From assembly GCF_900537175.1 (NCBI RefSeq), contig NZ_LS999834.1, positions 623,406-687,405 on the forward strand: a stretch of 64,000 bases of DNA, in the 5' to 3' direction. Below, in pieces: positions 17,688 through 26,990 of the stretch. Within the stretch, counting starts at the first letter, position 1, and every line of letters begins with the position of its first letter. Origin of the DNA: Lentilitoribacter sp. Alg239-R112. GTDB lineage: Bacteria > Pseudomonadota > Alphaproteobacteria > Rhizobiales > Rhizobiaceae. Both the position numbers and the translations under genes were made by a program. The notes under the pieces are model-generated. The model was not told where the DNA came from. It was given only the letters and a program-made list of their open reading frames with translations, and did not search any database.

Positions 17688-18017
17688 ATGTCAAAAATTT
17701 TAATACTTCTTTCGGTCTTAACTATCGGCACGATAGCGACGACTTCAACGCAAGCTGCATCGATAAAACGCAATGACCCTAATCGTCCGGTTGGCTCAAT
17801 AGCCGCTGATCTGGGCATTTCAACGAACCAATTTGTTACATGTTTTCACAACGTGAATCCCGCTTCTAAGGGTACAAAAGCATCCAGAGCACGCGAACAT
17901 GCTAACAAGGATATTCTTTTGCCATGTTTGCAAAAAGCAAATACCAGCATAACGAATAATAGGCTTGATGATGTAATGGATAAATATCGGCCTGAAGGTC
18001 GCGTTGCAGGCGATTGA
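17688..18017 (+). CDS. Exported protein of unknown function
   Basis: A 109-residue protein with an apparent Sec signal peptide (residues 1-23, ending STQAA). The mature part includes RPVGSIAADLGISTNQFVTC and LPCLQKANTSITNNRLDDVM, with two Cys that could form a disulfide in the periplasm. The pattern resembles a family of small secreted rhizobial proteins that I recognise only as hypothetical. A possible weak terminator follows. No function can be assigned. Confidence 0.75.
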   Translation: MSKILILLSVLTIGTIATTSTQAASIKRNDPNRPVGSIAADLGISTNQFVTCFHNVNPASKGTKASRAREHANKDILLPCLQKANTSITNNRLDDVMDKYRPEGRVAGD

Positions 18018-18042
18018 TCGGCATAGAACCCAATAGAGATAT

Positions 18043-18078
18043 GCTGGCCGCAAAATCATTGCAGCCAGCTAATTTTCA
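18043..18078 (+). terminator. Probable terminator hairpin
   Basis: GCTGGCCGC and GCAGCCAGC pair (one C-A mismatch) around a short AT-rich loop and are followed by TAATTTTCATT. The T tract is interrupted, so this is a weaker call. It sits between two convergent exported-protein genes. Confidence 0.5.
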
Positions 18079-18726
18079 TTACTTAATGACGGTACGACAT
18101 AGAAGCGTATTATTTGTTTCCAGATCTGGGCCCCAAATCAACTTAGCACCACTATCCCATCTGACTTGATCATAACCATCTTTAGGTCCAACAGAGCGTT
18201 CCGAGTACTCACTTGCTTTAGGCCACGAACTGTCATCAAAAGATGGTGACTTCCAACCAGAAGGTTCAGCAGTTTTTGTAAAACCGCAGTTCCCTTTGCC
18301 AGCGACCGGATTTTTATCTTTCTCGCAAGACTTATTTGACGGCGCATTGTGCGTCACCATGCACCGCCATGATGAATTTGTCACGGCAACGGTTTTACCT
18401 GAGCTATCTTTGAACTGCGCTATAAAACCACCATCACCCATCTGCTGTTTGCGCGAGCCTATATATTCAAGGCCAGAATCATTTTCCTTAAAATCCTTAA
18501 CAACAAAATTTAAAACAAATGGTCGCTCGGCGTTAAATGTAAAGCTTTCCTTATTAAAGGAACGCTCGGTATTGATGGAAACAGAATCTTCCTTAATTTC
18601 TTTCTCACCTGAATAGAATGCGAACCAATTATCAGCCCAAACATCTACGTTGAGTTTTTCAGCTTGCACTGCAGATGTTGCTAACAACCCTGCTAGCCCT
18701 GCAATTAAAACTGTCTTATTAATCAT
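18079..18726 (-). CDS. Exported protein, galactose-binding-like features
   Basis: A 215-residue secreted protein with a clear signal peptide (MINKTVLIAGLAGLLATSAVQA). The start at 18726 follows a GGAGG ribosome binding site; an in-frame ATG at 18741 lies upstream. The mature part has four Cys, likely two disulfides. A segment near residue 160, PSGWKSPSFDDSSWPKASEY, is the W-x-x-x-x-FDDSxW pattern seen in jelly-roll carbohydrate-binding modules, and the C-terminus has IWGPDLETNNTLLCR. The protein may bind carbohydrate or another ligand outside the cytoplasm, but no enzymatic motif is visible and the family is not one I can name. Confidence 0.75.
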   Translation of the reverse strand: MINKTVLIAGLAGLLATSAVQAEKLNVDVWADNWFAFYSGEKEIKEDSVSINTERSFNKESFTFNAERPFVLNFVVKDFKENDSGLEYIGSRKQQMGDGGFIAQFKDSSGKTVAVTNSSWRCMVTHNAPSNKSCEKDKNPVAGKGNCGFTKTAEPSGWKSPSFDDSSWPKASEYSERSVGPKDGYDQVRWDSGAKLIWGPDLETNNTLLCRTVIK

Positions 18727-18824
18727 AAAATGCACCTCCATATAGTCTAGATATGAAACAGTAGATAATGATGAATATTGAAGACAATGTGTACAAAGTG
18801 TGAATAAAGAAGTGCTTCTCTGCT

Positions 18825-19832
18825 CTATTGACCAACCATGATCGGAATAACGACATTTGGAGGTCTGTGGCCATCAAAATAAGTACGAATATTGACGATT
18901 ACCGCATTGCCCATGTCAATGCGACTTTCAATTGTTGCGGACCCTAAATGTGGTAGAATGGTTACTTTGCCGGACTTTGCGAGCTGCACCAACTTATCAT
19001 TCACAGATGGTTCATGTTCAAAAACATCCAAACCAGCGCCACCAAGTTTCTCATCTTGCAGCGCTCTAACCATAGCTTCTTCATCAATGATTTCACCACG
19101 CGCCGTATTGACAATAAAGCTACCAGGCTTCATCAAAGCAATTCGGGCGGCCGATATCAAATGGTGAGTGGCTGTTGTCGAGGGACAATTGATGGACAAT
19201 ATGTCGACCTCTGTCAGCATTTTATCGAGATCTTCCCAATAAGTTGCTTCAAGCTCGTCATGTGTCTTTTGATCAACTTGCTCCCGGTTATGATAGTGGA
19301 TATCCAAGCCAAATGCTTTGGCACGCTTGGCAACGGCGCTGCCAATGCGCCCCATCCCCAAAATACCCAGTTTTTTGCCATGAATACGGCTACCCAACAT
19401 CCATGTCGGTGACCAACCCTGCCACGGCTCATCAGATGTCAGAACCTGCGCACCTTCAACCAGACGACGTGGCACTGCAAGAATGAGTGCCATTGTCATA
19501 TCCGCAGTGTCGTCATTTAAAACATTTGCTGTGTTGGTAACTGTAATTCCATGATCTGTGGCGGCCTTGACATCGATATTATCAAACCCGTTACCAAAGT
19601 TAGTAATAAGCTTTAGGGAAGGTCCTGCTTGTTCGATTAGTTCGGCATCAATTATGTCGGACACCGTTGGCACCAAGACATCATTATTTTTCATTGCTGC
19701 GATTAATTCTGGCCGACTTCGCGGCTGATCAGTTACGTTAAACTCCACATTAAAAAGCTCCTGCATCCGGTCTTCCACCGCTTGTGGGAGTTTTCGGGTT
19801 ATGTAAACCTTCGGCTTAGGCTTATCAGTCAC
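18825..19832 (-). CDS. D-isomer 2-hydroxyacid dehydrogenase
   Basis: A 335-residue NAD(P)-dependent dehydrogenase, most like glyoxylate/hydroxypyruvate reductases of the GyaR type. The Rossmann motif is GILGMGRIGSAVAKRAKAFG. The catalytic triad is visible as Arg in NTARGEIID, Glu in FEHEP and His in LPHLGSAT. These enzymes reduce glyoxylate to glycolate or hydroxypyruvate to D-glycerate. The exact substrate cannot be read from the sequence. It is transcribed away from the SH3-domain gene. Confidence 0.9.
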   Translation of the reverse strand: MTDKPKPKVYITRKLPQAVEDRMQELFNVEFNVTDQPRSRPELIAAMKNNDVLVPTVSDIIDAELIEQAGPSLKLITNFGNGFDNIDVKAATDHGITVTNTANVLNDDTADMTMALILAVPRRLVEGAQVLTSDEPWQGWSPTWMLGSRIHGKKLGILGMGRIGSAVAKRAKAFGLDIHYHNREQVDQKTHDELEATYWEDLDKMLTEVDILSINCPSTTATHHLISAARIALMKPGSFIVNTARGEIIDEEAMVRALQDEKLGGAGLDVFEHEPSVNDKLVQLAKSGKVTILPHLGSATIESRIDMGNAVIVNIRTYFDGHRPPNVVIPIMVGQ

Positions 19833-19932
19833 TTCAGATCTCGTCCTTTTGTAAACAAATCTTTAACAAAAATAGTAGACTATGATGTATTACGTCTCCT
19901 GCAACATCTAATCTGTAACAGACCTGCACATA

Positions 19933-20478
19933 ATGACAACAAAAACTCGTTTATTCAGCTTCGTTTTTTCTTTAACCCTCGGGTTGGTAACATTATTATT
20001 GCCTTTTGATAGCACAGCGCAAAGCACAACTAAAGGTGCAAGCGGCTTACCAATACCGCGTTTTGTTAGCTTAAAAGCAAAGCGCGTGAATATGCGCGTT
20101 GGCCCAGGTCAAAATTACAGGGTATCTTGGCTTTACACAAGAGCGGGTATCCCGATGGAAATTGTGCAAGAATATGATAATTGGCGACGTGTACGAGATC
20201 TCGACGGAACTGAGGGATGGGTTTTTCACTCACTATTGAGCGGTGAAAGAAGTGCTGTCGCTGCGCCTTGGATGAGAACCAAGGTAGAAGCATCACATAT
20301 CAACGTATACAAGAAAGCCACCCAAAACAGTACTATATCTGCAAAGCTTGAGCCTGGTGTTGTTACAAAAATCGAACAATGTACCGGAGATTGGTGCGAA
20401 ATACGTGTTGAAAATATACAAGGATGGGTTTCGCAAAGCGAACTTTGGGGCGCTTATCCTGGCGAAGCGTTTAAATAA
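19933..20478 (+). CDS. Exported SH3-domain protein
   Basis: A 181-residue protein with a signal peptide (residues 1-30) and two bacterial SH3-like repeats: one around RFVSLKAKRVNMRVGPGQNY to GWVFHSLL, the other around SHINVYKKATQNS to GWVSQSELWG. Bacterial SH3 domains typically bind cell wall peptides in the periplasm. Two Cys occur in the second repeat (EQCTGDWCEI). Family-wide its function is uncertain. In rhizobia such a gene commonly lies near a hydroxyacid dehydrogenase and irr, as here. Confidence 0.85.
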   Translation: MTTKTRLFSFVFSLTLGLVTLLLPFDSTAQSTTKGASGLPIPRFVSLKAKRVNMRVGPGQNYRVSWLYTRAGIPMEIVQEYDNWRRVRDLDGTEGWVFHSLLSGERSAVAAPWMRTKVEASHINVYKKATQNSTISAKLEPGVVTKIEQCTGDWCEIRVENIQGWVSQSELWGAYPGEAFK

Positions 20479-20502
20479 TAGTTTTGATAAGTTTTTATCG
20501 GC

Positions 20503-20955
20503 TTATTTTTTCGGGCGAAGCCGGACAATTACATCTACATTGGCAATTTCCATTCCCTCAGGAATGTCTGGTAAACCAGTTACACTCAACTCGTCCGTTT
20601 CAATATCAAAAACCTCTTCCGAACCTTCAACAATAAAATGATGATGATCAGAAACATTTGTATCAAAATATGTTTTATTGGAATCAAGAGATAAAACACG
20701 CAGCATACCAGCATCCGTAAACTGATGCAGCGTGTTATAAATCGTTGCTAACGAACAAGACACACCGCTTTTTAGCGCATCATCTTGCAAGGCTTCGGCG
20801 GTCAAGTGACGATCACCACGTTCAAAAACAAGTTGGGCAAGTGCAACACGCTGGCGGGTTGGTCTTAAACCAACTGCACGCAATCGATCTGCTGAAGCAC
20901 GATTTTGCTCACAATCTACTTCAGAAATATCTAATTTTGCATCTTCAAGCATCAT
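20503..20955 (-). CDS. irr: Iron response regulator Irr (Fur family)
   Basis: A 150-residue Fur-superfamily repressor. In rhizobia Irr controls haem synthesis and iron genes and is inactivated by haem rather than using iron directly. Evidence: the Fur winged helix (LRPTRQRVALAQLVFERGDR), the SLATIYNTLHQF recognition helix and the Irr-type haem-binding HHH at residues 104-106. The N-terminal GCPWHD haem motif of Bradyrhizobium Irr is absent. Its position divergent from fabA-fabB-fabI is the standard rhizobial arrangement and supports the name. It has its own promoter. Confidence 0.92.
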   Translation of the reverse strand: MMLEDAKLDISEVDCEQNRASADRLRAVGLRPTRQRVALAQLVFERGDRHLTAEALQDDALKSGVSCSLATIYNTLHQFTDAGMLRVLSLDSNKTYFDTNVSDHHHFIVEGSEEVFDIETDELSVTGLPDIPEGMEIANVDVIVRLRPKK

Positions 20956-20990
20956 TCTTACTGTCCAAGTTCAAAGTCACATCTTCATAT

Positions 20991-21019
20991 CATATAACTT
21001 TTATGGGATTAGCTTGCAA
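20991..21019 (-). promoter_or_regulatory. irr promoter, sigma-70 type
   Basis: On the minus strand TTGCAA (21019-21014), 17 bases, then TATATG (20996-20991). It lies about 36 bases before the irr start codon. No clear Irr-type ICE box (TTTAGAA-N3-TTCTAAA) is seen in this intergenic region. Confidence 0.5.
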
Positions 21020-21169
21020 TAGTCTCCAATAAACACCAAATTCCTTGAAAGAGTACTAGTTTCCTTTCTCATGATCCGCTATTTGAGGTTTATATAGATT
21101 CATATTGAAGTAAATTAGGTGAATTGACGAAAAGATGCCAACAGACGTGGCATAAGGGGAGATAAGTTT

Positions 21170-21685
21170 TTGACTGAAGATCGGCAATCGAGTTTTACGT
21201 ATGAAGAAATTCTAACCTGTAGCCACGGCAAAATGTTTGGCGAGGGAAATGCACAATTACCTTTGCCACCAATGTTGATGGTCAATCGCATCACAGAAAT
21301 TTCTGAAACTGGTGGTGAGCATGGCAAAGGTGTCATCCGCGCTGAGTTTGATATCAATCCGGACCTTTGGTTTTTTCCTTGTCACTTTGAAGGTGATCCG
21401 GTGATGCCAGGCTGCTTGGGACTTGATGCGCTATGGCAATTGACGGGTTTTTATTTAGGCTGGCTAGGCGAGCCTGGCAAAGGTCGCGCGATATCAACTG
21501 GCGAAGTTAAATTTAAAGGCATGGTCACACCGGAAACAAAAGTCGTCGAATATGGAATCGACTTTAAACGCGTTATGCGTGGCCGCCTTGTACTTGGTAT
21601 TGCTGATGGTTGGGTAAAGGCAGATGGTGAAGTTGCTTTCCTTGCAAAAGATTTACGCGTTGGCCTCTTTCAGGACAACAAATAA
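21170..21685 (+). CDS. fabA: FabA, 3-hydroxydecanoyl-ACP dehydratase/isomerase
   Basis: A 171-residue type II fatty acid synthesis enzyme that dehydrates 3-hydroxydecanoyl-ACP and isomerises trans-2 to cis-3-decenoyl-ACP, the branch point for unsaturated fatty acids. The catalytic His72 lies in [21 protein letters not shown] together with the catalytic Asp86 of LGLD. The start is a TTG with AAGGGGAG nine bases before it; no in-frame ATG is available near that site. It is the first gene of the fabA-fabB-fabI operon. Confidence 0.96.
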   Translation: MTEDRQSSFTYEEILTCSHGKMFGEGNAQLPLPPMLMVNRITEISETGGEHGKGVIRAEFDINPDLWFFPCHFEGDPVMPGCLGLDALWQLTGFYLGWLGEPGKGRAISTGEVKFKGMVTPETKVVEYGIDFKRVMRGRLVLGIADGWVKADGEVAFLAKDLRVGLFQDNK

Positions 21686-21756
21686 GCACTGACCTGGAAT
21701 TATGAATTAATCTGGCTCGATATTAATTCTAGAGCCACCCGAAGGAAGGGATATAG

Positions 21757-22980
21757 ATGAGACGAGTTGTTGTAACAGGTATGGGGATTATATCCTCCAT
21801 TGGTACAGGTAAAGACGAAGTTCGCGAATCGCTCCGCGATGCAAAATCCGGCATTACATTCTCCGAGAGCTTTTCTGAAAAAGGCTTCCGCAGCCGCGCT
21901 TGGGGTGAACCTAATCTGGCTGATCCGGCACCGCTAGTTGACCGTCGCGCCATGAGATTTTTATCTCGTGCTGGCGCTTGGAGCCATCTTGCAATGCAAG
22001 AAGCTATCGACGATTCCGGCCTCGAACAATCCGACATTACAAATGTGCGTACAGGAATTGTTGCAGGTTCCGGTGGTGCAGATACCGATACGGTTTACCA
22101 GTCAGCACTTACAACCGTCGAAAAAGGCAGCCCAAAACGCATTGGACCATTTGCAGTTCCAAAAGCCATGAGTTCAACGACATCAGCCACACTTGCCACG
22201 TGGTTTAAGATCCACGGTGTAAACTATTCCATTTCATCAGCCTGTTCGACATCCGCGCACTGTATTGGCAATGCAGCCGAACTTATTCAATGGGGCAAGC
22301 AGGACGTTGTATTTGCAGGTGGACACGAAGACCTACATTGGACAATGTCCAATCTGTTTGACGCTATGGGTGCGATGTCATCGAAACATAATGACAATGC
22401 TTCAAAAGCATCGCGCGCTTATGATGCTAATCGTGATGGGTTTGTTATTGCCGGCGGTGCAGGCATGGTGGTTCTTGAAGAATTGGAGCATGCTAAAGCT
22501 CGTGGCGCTAAAATCTATGGTGAGATCGTTGGTTATGGCGCAACGTCTGATGGTTTCGACATGGTTGCCCCATCTGGAGAAGGTGCCGTACGTTCTATGA
22601 AGATGGCGCTATCGACCGTTGATAATCCGGTCGATTATATCAACACGCATGGCACATCAACAGGCGTTGGTGACATCAAGGAAATCGGTGCTATCAAAGA
22701 AGTATTTGGCGATAATGTCCCACATATTCAGTCAACAAAATCTTTGACTGGTCACTCACTGGGTGCAACAGGCGTACAAGAAGCTATTTATTCATTGCTC
22801 ATGATGAATGCAGGCTTCATTGGCGAAAGCGCGCATATCGAAGAGCTTGATCCAGAGTTTGAGGGCATGCCAATCGTTCGTAAACGTATTGATGATGCTA
22901 AATTTGATACCGCTATTTCCAATTCATTTGGCTTTGGTGGTACAAACGCAACGTTAGCATTCCAGCGCTATAACGGTTAA
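21757..22980 (+). CDS. fabB: FabB, beta-ketoacyl-ACP synthase I
   Basis: A 407-residue condensing enzyme that elongates the cis-3-decenoyl-ACP made by FabA. The catalytic triad is complete: Cys163 in [10 protein letters not shown], His in [11 protein letters not shown] and His in [12 protein letters not shown]. Length and the C-terminal [11 protein letters not shown] are typical. It lies between fabA and fabI on one strand. Confidence 0.97.
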   Translation: MRRVVVTGMGIISSIGTGKDEVRESLRDAKSGITFSESFSEKGFRSRAWGEPNLADPAPLVDRRAMRFLSRAGAWSHLAMQEAIDDSGLEQSDITNVRTGIVAGSGGADTDTVYQSALTTVEKGSPKRIGPFAVPKAMSSTTSATLATWFKIHGVNYSISSACSTSAHCIGNAAELIQWGKQDVVFAGGHEDLHWTMSNLFDAMGAMSSKHNDNASKASRAYDANRDGFVIAGGAGMVVLEELEHAKARGAKIYGEIVGYGATSDGFDMVAPSGEGAVRSMKMALSTVDNPVDYINTHGTSTGVGDIKEIGAIKEVFGDNVPHIQSTKSLTGHSLGATGVQEAIYSLLMMNAGFIGESAHIEELDPEFEGMPIVRKRIDDAKFDTAISNSFGFGGTNATLAFQRYNG

Positions 22981-22998
22981 TTCGCTCAGGGGAACGAT

Positions 22999-23802
22999 AT
23001 GATTGATATGAAAGGTAAACGCGGCCTTATTATGGGCGTTGCAAACGATCATTCGATCGCTTGGGGAATAGCAAAAGCACTGCGTGACGCAGGTGCTGAA
23101 CTTGCTTTTACCTACCAAGGCGAAGCGTTTGGAAAACGTGTTAAACCACTTGCTGAATCCGTCGACTCTGACATTCTTCTTCCGTGTGATGTCGAAGATT
23201 TAGAAACTGTTGATGCTGTTTTTGACACACTCAAAGATAAATGGGGCAGCATTGATTTCATTGTTCACGCAATTGGATTTTCCGACCGCAATGAACTTAA
23301 GGGGCTTTACGCAGATACAAGTCGCGAGAATTTTTCCAAAACAATGGTCATTTCTTGCTTCTCATTTACTGAAGTTGCAAAACGTGCGGCAGACATGATG
23401 AATGATGGCGGATCGATGATCACCCTGACCTATGCCGGTTCAACCCGCGTTATGCCGAACTATAACGTTATGGGTGTCGCAAAAGCTGCCCTTGAGGCGA
23501 GCGTTCGCTACCTTGCATCAGATTATGGTCCGCGTGGCATTCGTGTAAATGCAATCTCTGCCGGTCCTGTTCGCACACTCGCCGGCGCCGGAATTGGCGA
23601 TGCTCGTGCAATGTACACTTGGCAGCAAAAAAACGCACCGCTTCGACGTTCAATTGACATCAATCATGTGGGGCAATCGGCGCTCTATCTGCTGTCAGAT
23701 ATGTCCTATGGTGTCACAGGTGAAGTACATATGGTCGATTCCGGCTATCACGTCACATCAATGCCAACGCTTGATACATTAAACGAGCTGGATTCGAAAT
23801 AA
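22999..23802 (+). CDS. fabI: FabI, enoyl-ACP reductase (NADH)
   Basis: A 267-residue short-chain dehydrogenase-type enzyme that catalyses the last step of each fatty acid elongation round and is the target of triclosan in other bacteria. The Gly-rich nucleotide site (RGLIMGVANDHSIAWGIAK) and the FabI catalytic Tyr-x6-Lys (YNVMGVAK) are present. It has GGGGA five bases upstream of the ATG at 22999, is 18 bases from fabB, and ends the operon before a strong terminator. Confidence 0.95.
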   Translation: MIDMKGKRGLIMGVANDHSIAWGIAKALRDAGAELAFTYQGEAFGKRVKPLAESVDSDILLPCDVEDLETVDAVFDTLKDKWGSIDFIVHAIGFSDRNELKGLYADTSRENFSKTMVISCFSFTEVAKRAADMMNDGGSMITLTYAGSTRVMPNYNVMGVAKAALEASVRYLASDYGPRGIRVNAISAGPVRTLAGAGIGDARAMYTWQQKNAPLRRSIDINHVGQSALYLLSDMSYGVTGEVHMVDSGYHVTSMPTLDTLNELDSK

Positions 23803-23817
23803 CAAATTATAATTTGA

Positions 23818-23840
23818 GGTCGCGAAAGCGACCCTTTTTA
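23818..23840 (+). terminator. Rho-independent terminator after fabI
   Basis: GGTCGC-GAAA-GCGACC is a 6-bp stem capped by a GNRA tetraloop and followed by CTTTTTA. It ends the fabA-fabB-fabI operon just before the convergent hydrolase gene. Confidence 0.88.
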
Positions 23841-23843
23841 TAC

Positions 23844-24740
23844 TTAGTGATTTGTATCGAGCCAATTCAGAGTTGCTTCTGATACTTCGTTAAATTCTTG
23901 CAGACCTAGTGATGCTCCCATTCTATGGCCAACATCAAACTCCATAAATGTGAGGTTTCTGACAAAGCTGTTGAACACCTTTGCACTGCCCGTTGGAGAT
24001 GTACGATCCCTCTGACCTGTAACGATCAAAACGCGGCCAGGAAAATTTTTTAGATCCTCGCCAGCATGAAAATTTGAGAGTGTTTTATAAAAGTCAGATC
24101 GAAAAGCTCTTACTTTACCGCTTGCACTTCGCCATTTGACAACTTCCCTTGGTTTTGCGCTCAAACCTTGCTGAAAGATCGTATCGCCCATAGCGCGTCG
24201 ATAGGTACGAAGTGCATCGATTTGGGGTGCCCACAGTATAACGGATTTCAATGGGCATATATCATTTCTTTTAGCAACAGAAGCGGCAATCAAGGCGCCC
24301 TGACTATGACCCAATACGCTTATTGACGAAGCATCAAAAGTGTCTTGAGCAACAATCCAATCCACTGCTTCAAGCGCTTCTTCTGTTCGCCTTTCAAGCG
24401 TCATATTTCGAAAATCACCTTCCGAACCGCCACGACCTCGCGTGCTAACTCGCAAGCTTGCAATACCCCTCATTGCCCAAGTATGTGAAAGTACTTCAAA
24501 CACAGCGCTATTCATGCCGCGAATAGGTGGACCATTGCGAAGGCCGCTCATGCCACTCAGAATGAGAACAATTGGTGGTTTTTTAATATTAGTCGGCAGG
24601 ACTAATGTACCAACCAAACTTTGAGCTCCTATTTTGAATGATATCTCTCTTGATGAGACTAAATTATCATCAGCTCTGACGCTAGAAATTGCGAACCAGC
24701 TTAAAACCAACAACAAAATGATGTTACTGATTTTGTTCAT
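23844..24740 (-). CDS. Exported alpha/beta hydrolase
   Basis: A 298-residue protein with a signal peptide (residues 1-23, ending SSVRA) and an alpha/beta-hydrolase core. The nucleophile elbow is GHSQGAL (GxSxG). A late Asp (QRDRTSP) and His (VGHRMGAS) could complete the triad. The oxyanion region is ILSGMSGLRNG. It would act in the periplasm as an esterase or peptidase-like hydrolase; the substrate is unknown. Confidence 0.8.
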   Translation of the reverse strand: MNKISNIILLLVLSWFAISSVRADDNLVSSREISFKIGAQSLVGTLVLPTNIKKPPIVLILSGMSGLRNGPPIRGMNSAVFEVLSHTWAMRGIASLRVSTRGRGGSEGDFRNMTLERRTEEALEAVDWIVAQDTFDASSISVLGHSQGALIAASVAKRNDICPLKSVILWAPQIDALRTYRRAMGDTIFQQGLSAKPREVVKWRSASGKVRAFRSDFYKTLSNFHAGEDLKNFPGRVLIVTGQRDRTSPTGSAKVFNSFVRNLTFMEFDVGHRMGASLGLQEFNEVSEATLNWLDTNH

Positions 24741-24921
24741 TTTGAATATTCCTCTTCGCTATACCACTCAGTATTGAGACGTAACTCTCCACGCTCATTG
24801 GTTAGCTTACTATTACCGGTCCTTGCGTCAACCGCGTCGAATTCGAAAAATTGATCTGGATCAAGGCATATGCAGCCCCCCATCGTAGACTAATTGAAGA
24901 GTATTTGAGAGGAGAGTAATC

Positions 24922-25896
24922 ATGGACAAACAGGTAGATGAAAGTTTTGGAGCAACAGGTCATGTTGATGTCGAGGTGCAACCTAAAAAGGAGGGAATTA
25001 TTTCCTCTCAGGATCTAAAATCAAAAAAACTGCAGCGTCCGCGAACTCAAGCCGAAATCCGTCGGATGTTTGAAAATGGCGAATATCCCTATACACGGAA
25101 AATGAAAGCTGCCACCTATGAGAAGCAAAAAGCAGAACTTCAACTTGAATTATTGAAAGCTCAAGATTGGATTAAGGCGACGGGACAGAAGGTTGTTCTA
25201 CTTTTTGAGGGCAGAGATGCTGCTGGAAAAGGCGGAACGATTAAACGCTTTATGGAGCACCTCAATCCTCGCGGTGCACGTGTTATTGCGCTCGACAAAC
25301 CTTCTGAACGCGAGAAATCCCAATGGTACTTTCAGCGTTACATTAATCACTTGCCCGCAGGTGGTGAAATGGTGTTGTTCGATCGGTCTTGGTATAATCG
25401 TGGTGGCGTTGAACGGGTTATGAACTTTTGTACTCCGAATGAGTATCTTGAATTTATGCGCCAAGCACCTGAACTTGAACGTATGATGGTCAGGTCTGGA
25501 ATATTACTTTTCAAATACTGGTTTTCAGTGACCCAAGACGAACAGATAAAACGCTTTAAATCGCGCGAACTCGAACCATTGAAACAATGGAAACTATCCC
25601 CTATCGACCGTATGTCTTTGAACAAATGGGATGATTACACAGAAGCTAAAGAGGCTATGTTCTTTTATACGGACACCGCAGATGCACCGTGGACAATTGT
25701 TAAATCCAATGACAAAAAACGTGCGCGCCTCAACTGTATGCGGCACTTTCTAGCCTCGCTGCCATATCCCGGCAAAGATACAAGAATAATCAGCCATCCC
25801 GACCCATTAATTGTGGGATCGAGCGGGGACGTTATAGGCAGAAGTGAACATATTCTCGGCAAAACTATGCATCCGGAACGGAAACGAGAGAGATAG
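24922..25896 (+). CDS. ppk2: Polyphosphate kinase 2 (PPK2 class I)
   Basis: A 324-residue single-domain PPK2 that phosphorylates nucleotides with polyphosphate. The Walker A motif FEGRDAAGKGGTIKRF, the lid-module Arg-rich region and FDRSWYNRGGVERVM (Walker B and the WYNR motif) are intact. The conserved C-terminal RLNCMRHFL stretch is present. Class I enzymes convert NDP to NTP. The N-terminus is Lys- and Glu-rich. The start at 24922 has GGAGAG upstream. It stands alone except for the small DUF465 gene that follows. Confidence 0.93.
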   Translation: MDKQVDESFGATGHVDVEVQPKKEGIISSQDLKSKKLQRPRTQAEIRRMFENGEYPYTRKMKAATYEKQKAELQLELLKAQDWIKATGQKVVLLFEGRDAAGKGGTIKRFMEHLNPRGARVIALDKPSEREKSQWYFQRYINHLPAGGEMVLFDRSWYNRGGVERVMNFCTPNEYLEFMRQAPELERMMVRSGILLFKYWFSVTQDEQIKRFKSRELEPLKQWKLSPIDRMSLNKWDDYTEAKEAMFFYTDTADAPWTIVKSNDKKRARLNCMRHFLASLPYPGKDTRIISHPDPLIVGSSGDVIGRSEHILGKTMHPERKRER

Positions 25897-25955
25897 CGTA
25901 GCGCATCCGCTCAAAGATCATAAATTTAACAATCGACTCTATCAAAGGAGCTTAT

Positions 25956-26195
25956 ATGTCTCACGTACCACATGAACTCGCAGAAGAATTCCCTACCCAA
26001 ACGGATAAAATTCATGAACTAAAAATTGGGAACGCCCATTTCGCGAAACTGGCTGATCAATATCATGAGATTAATCGGGAAATACATCGTCTTGAAACAG
26101 GTATAGAGCCAGCTTCTGAATTACGAGAAACCCAATTGCGTAAGGAACGCATGACACTCAAAGATATGATTTCCACCATGCTCTCGGCATCCTGA
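25956..26195 (+). CDS. YdcH/DUF465 family small protein
   Basis: A 79-residue acidic, helical protein, MSHVPHELAEEFPTQTDKIH onward, matching the DUF465 (YdcH) family of unknown function. The central HRLETGIEPASE and LRKERMTLKDMI segments fit the usual two-helix coiled hairpin. It follows ppk2 by about 60 bases and has AAAGGAG upstream. Confidence 0.85.
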   Translation: MSHVPHELAEEFPTQTDKIHELKIGNAHFAKLADQYHEINREIHRLETGIEPASELRETQLRKERMTLKDMISTMLSAS

Positions 26196-26208
26196 AAGGA
26201 CGTATATT

Positions 26209-26859
26209 TTAGTTGGTAACCCAGCGCGACCAATCGCTAACATTACCACGAGCATCGCACAATTTACCCTTGCGGATTTCTGCATCGCCGACATCTTGAG
26301 GGTAAATAAAAATCGCACCGAGCAATATCTCCGAATTAGAAATATTATATCGGTTAAAGATTTGAGACGTTCTAAGAACACCACCTGTCGACCAATAGGT
26401 GCGCCAGCCTGCTTCCGTTGCGAGTAACAAAAGGTTTTGAACAGCAGCGGATGCCGCCGCCACATGCTCCATATTGCGCTCTGTGCCTTCAAATAGGATA
26501 TTCTCGCTTAAATCATCGTTTGCTGCATCAGGCGTCCATGTGGCAAGAACCATCGCTTCGCTGGCAGCGAGCATATTGCAGATTTTCCCGGCATCGGTAT
26601 TCTCATTCAAGTAAGTAAGCAACTCACGACAATTAAGAGCATCAAACTTGTACATTCGCCACGGGACAGGTGACGATAAACTAGCCTTGTGAGAACGTTC
26701 CGCCTGATGGTGAAATGGTGCCTGCCCCGCAGAAGAAAGCCACTCATCAACCTCTGATCGCTCTAAACCGTACGGAGGCAATGGCTTTACGGGATCAGCC
26801 AAAACCTTGCTTGTTACCCGGCGGTTTAGGACATCTTTCAATTTCAAATGATCGTTCAT
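26209..26859 (-). CDS. Nitroreductase family protein
   Basis: A 216-residue flavin-binding nitroreductase-fold protein. RRVTSKVLADPVKP, SSAGQAPFHHQAERSH (an S-x-x-x-A-P-x-H type FMN contact) and the AAASAAVQNLLLLATEAGW helix with the following GG segment resemble the family. Members reduce quinones, nitro compounds or flavins using NAD(P)H. The substrate is unknown. It is convergent with the DUF465 gene (13-base gap). Confidence 0.78.
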   Translation of the reverse strand: MNDHLKLKDVLNRRVTSKVLADPVKPLPPYGLERSEVDEWLSSAGQAPFHHQAERSHKASLSSPVPWRMYKFDALNCRELLTYLNENTDAGKICNMLAASEAMVLATWTPDAANDDLSENILFEGTERNMEHVAAASAAVQNLLLLATEAGWRTYWSTGGVLRTSQIFNRYNISNSEILLGAIFIYPQDVGDAEIRKGKLCDARGNVSDWSRWVTN

Positions 26860-26940
26860 AGTAAGCTCTTTGTTGTTATCTGATCCAATGCCAAATTAAA
26901 CTAGTCATTTATACTCAAGTTTAAAAGAGGTTAGAGAATT

Positions 26941-26970
26941 AAAAAACCCCGCCAGTTAGACGGGGTTTTA
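26941..26970 (-). terminator. Rho-independent terminator after pnp
   Basis: AAACCCCG and CGGGGTTT form an 8-bp stem around CCAGTTAGA, with A/T tracts on both sides. On the minus strand it follows the pnp stop by about 20 bases and ends in TTTTTT. Confidence 0.88.
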
Positions 26971-26990
26971 AAAATTAAGTCAGAATATTT

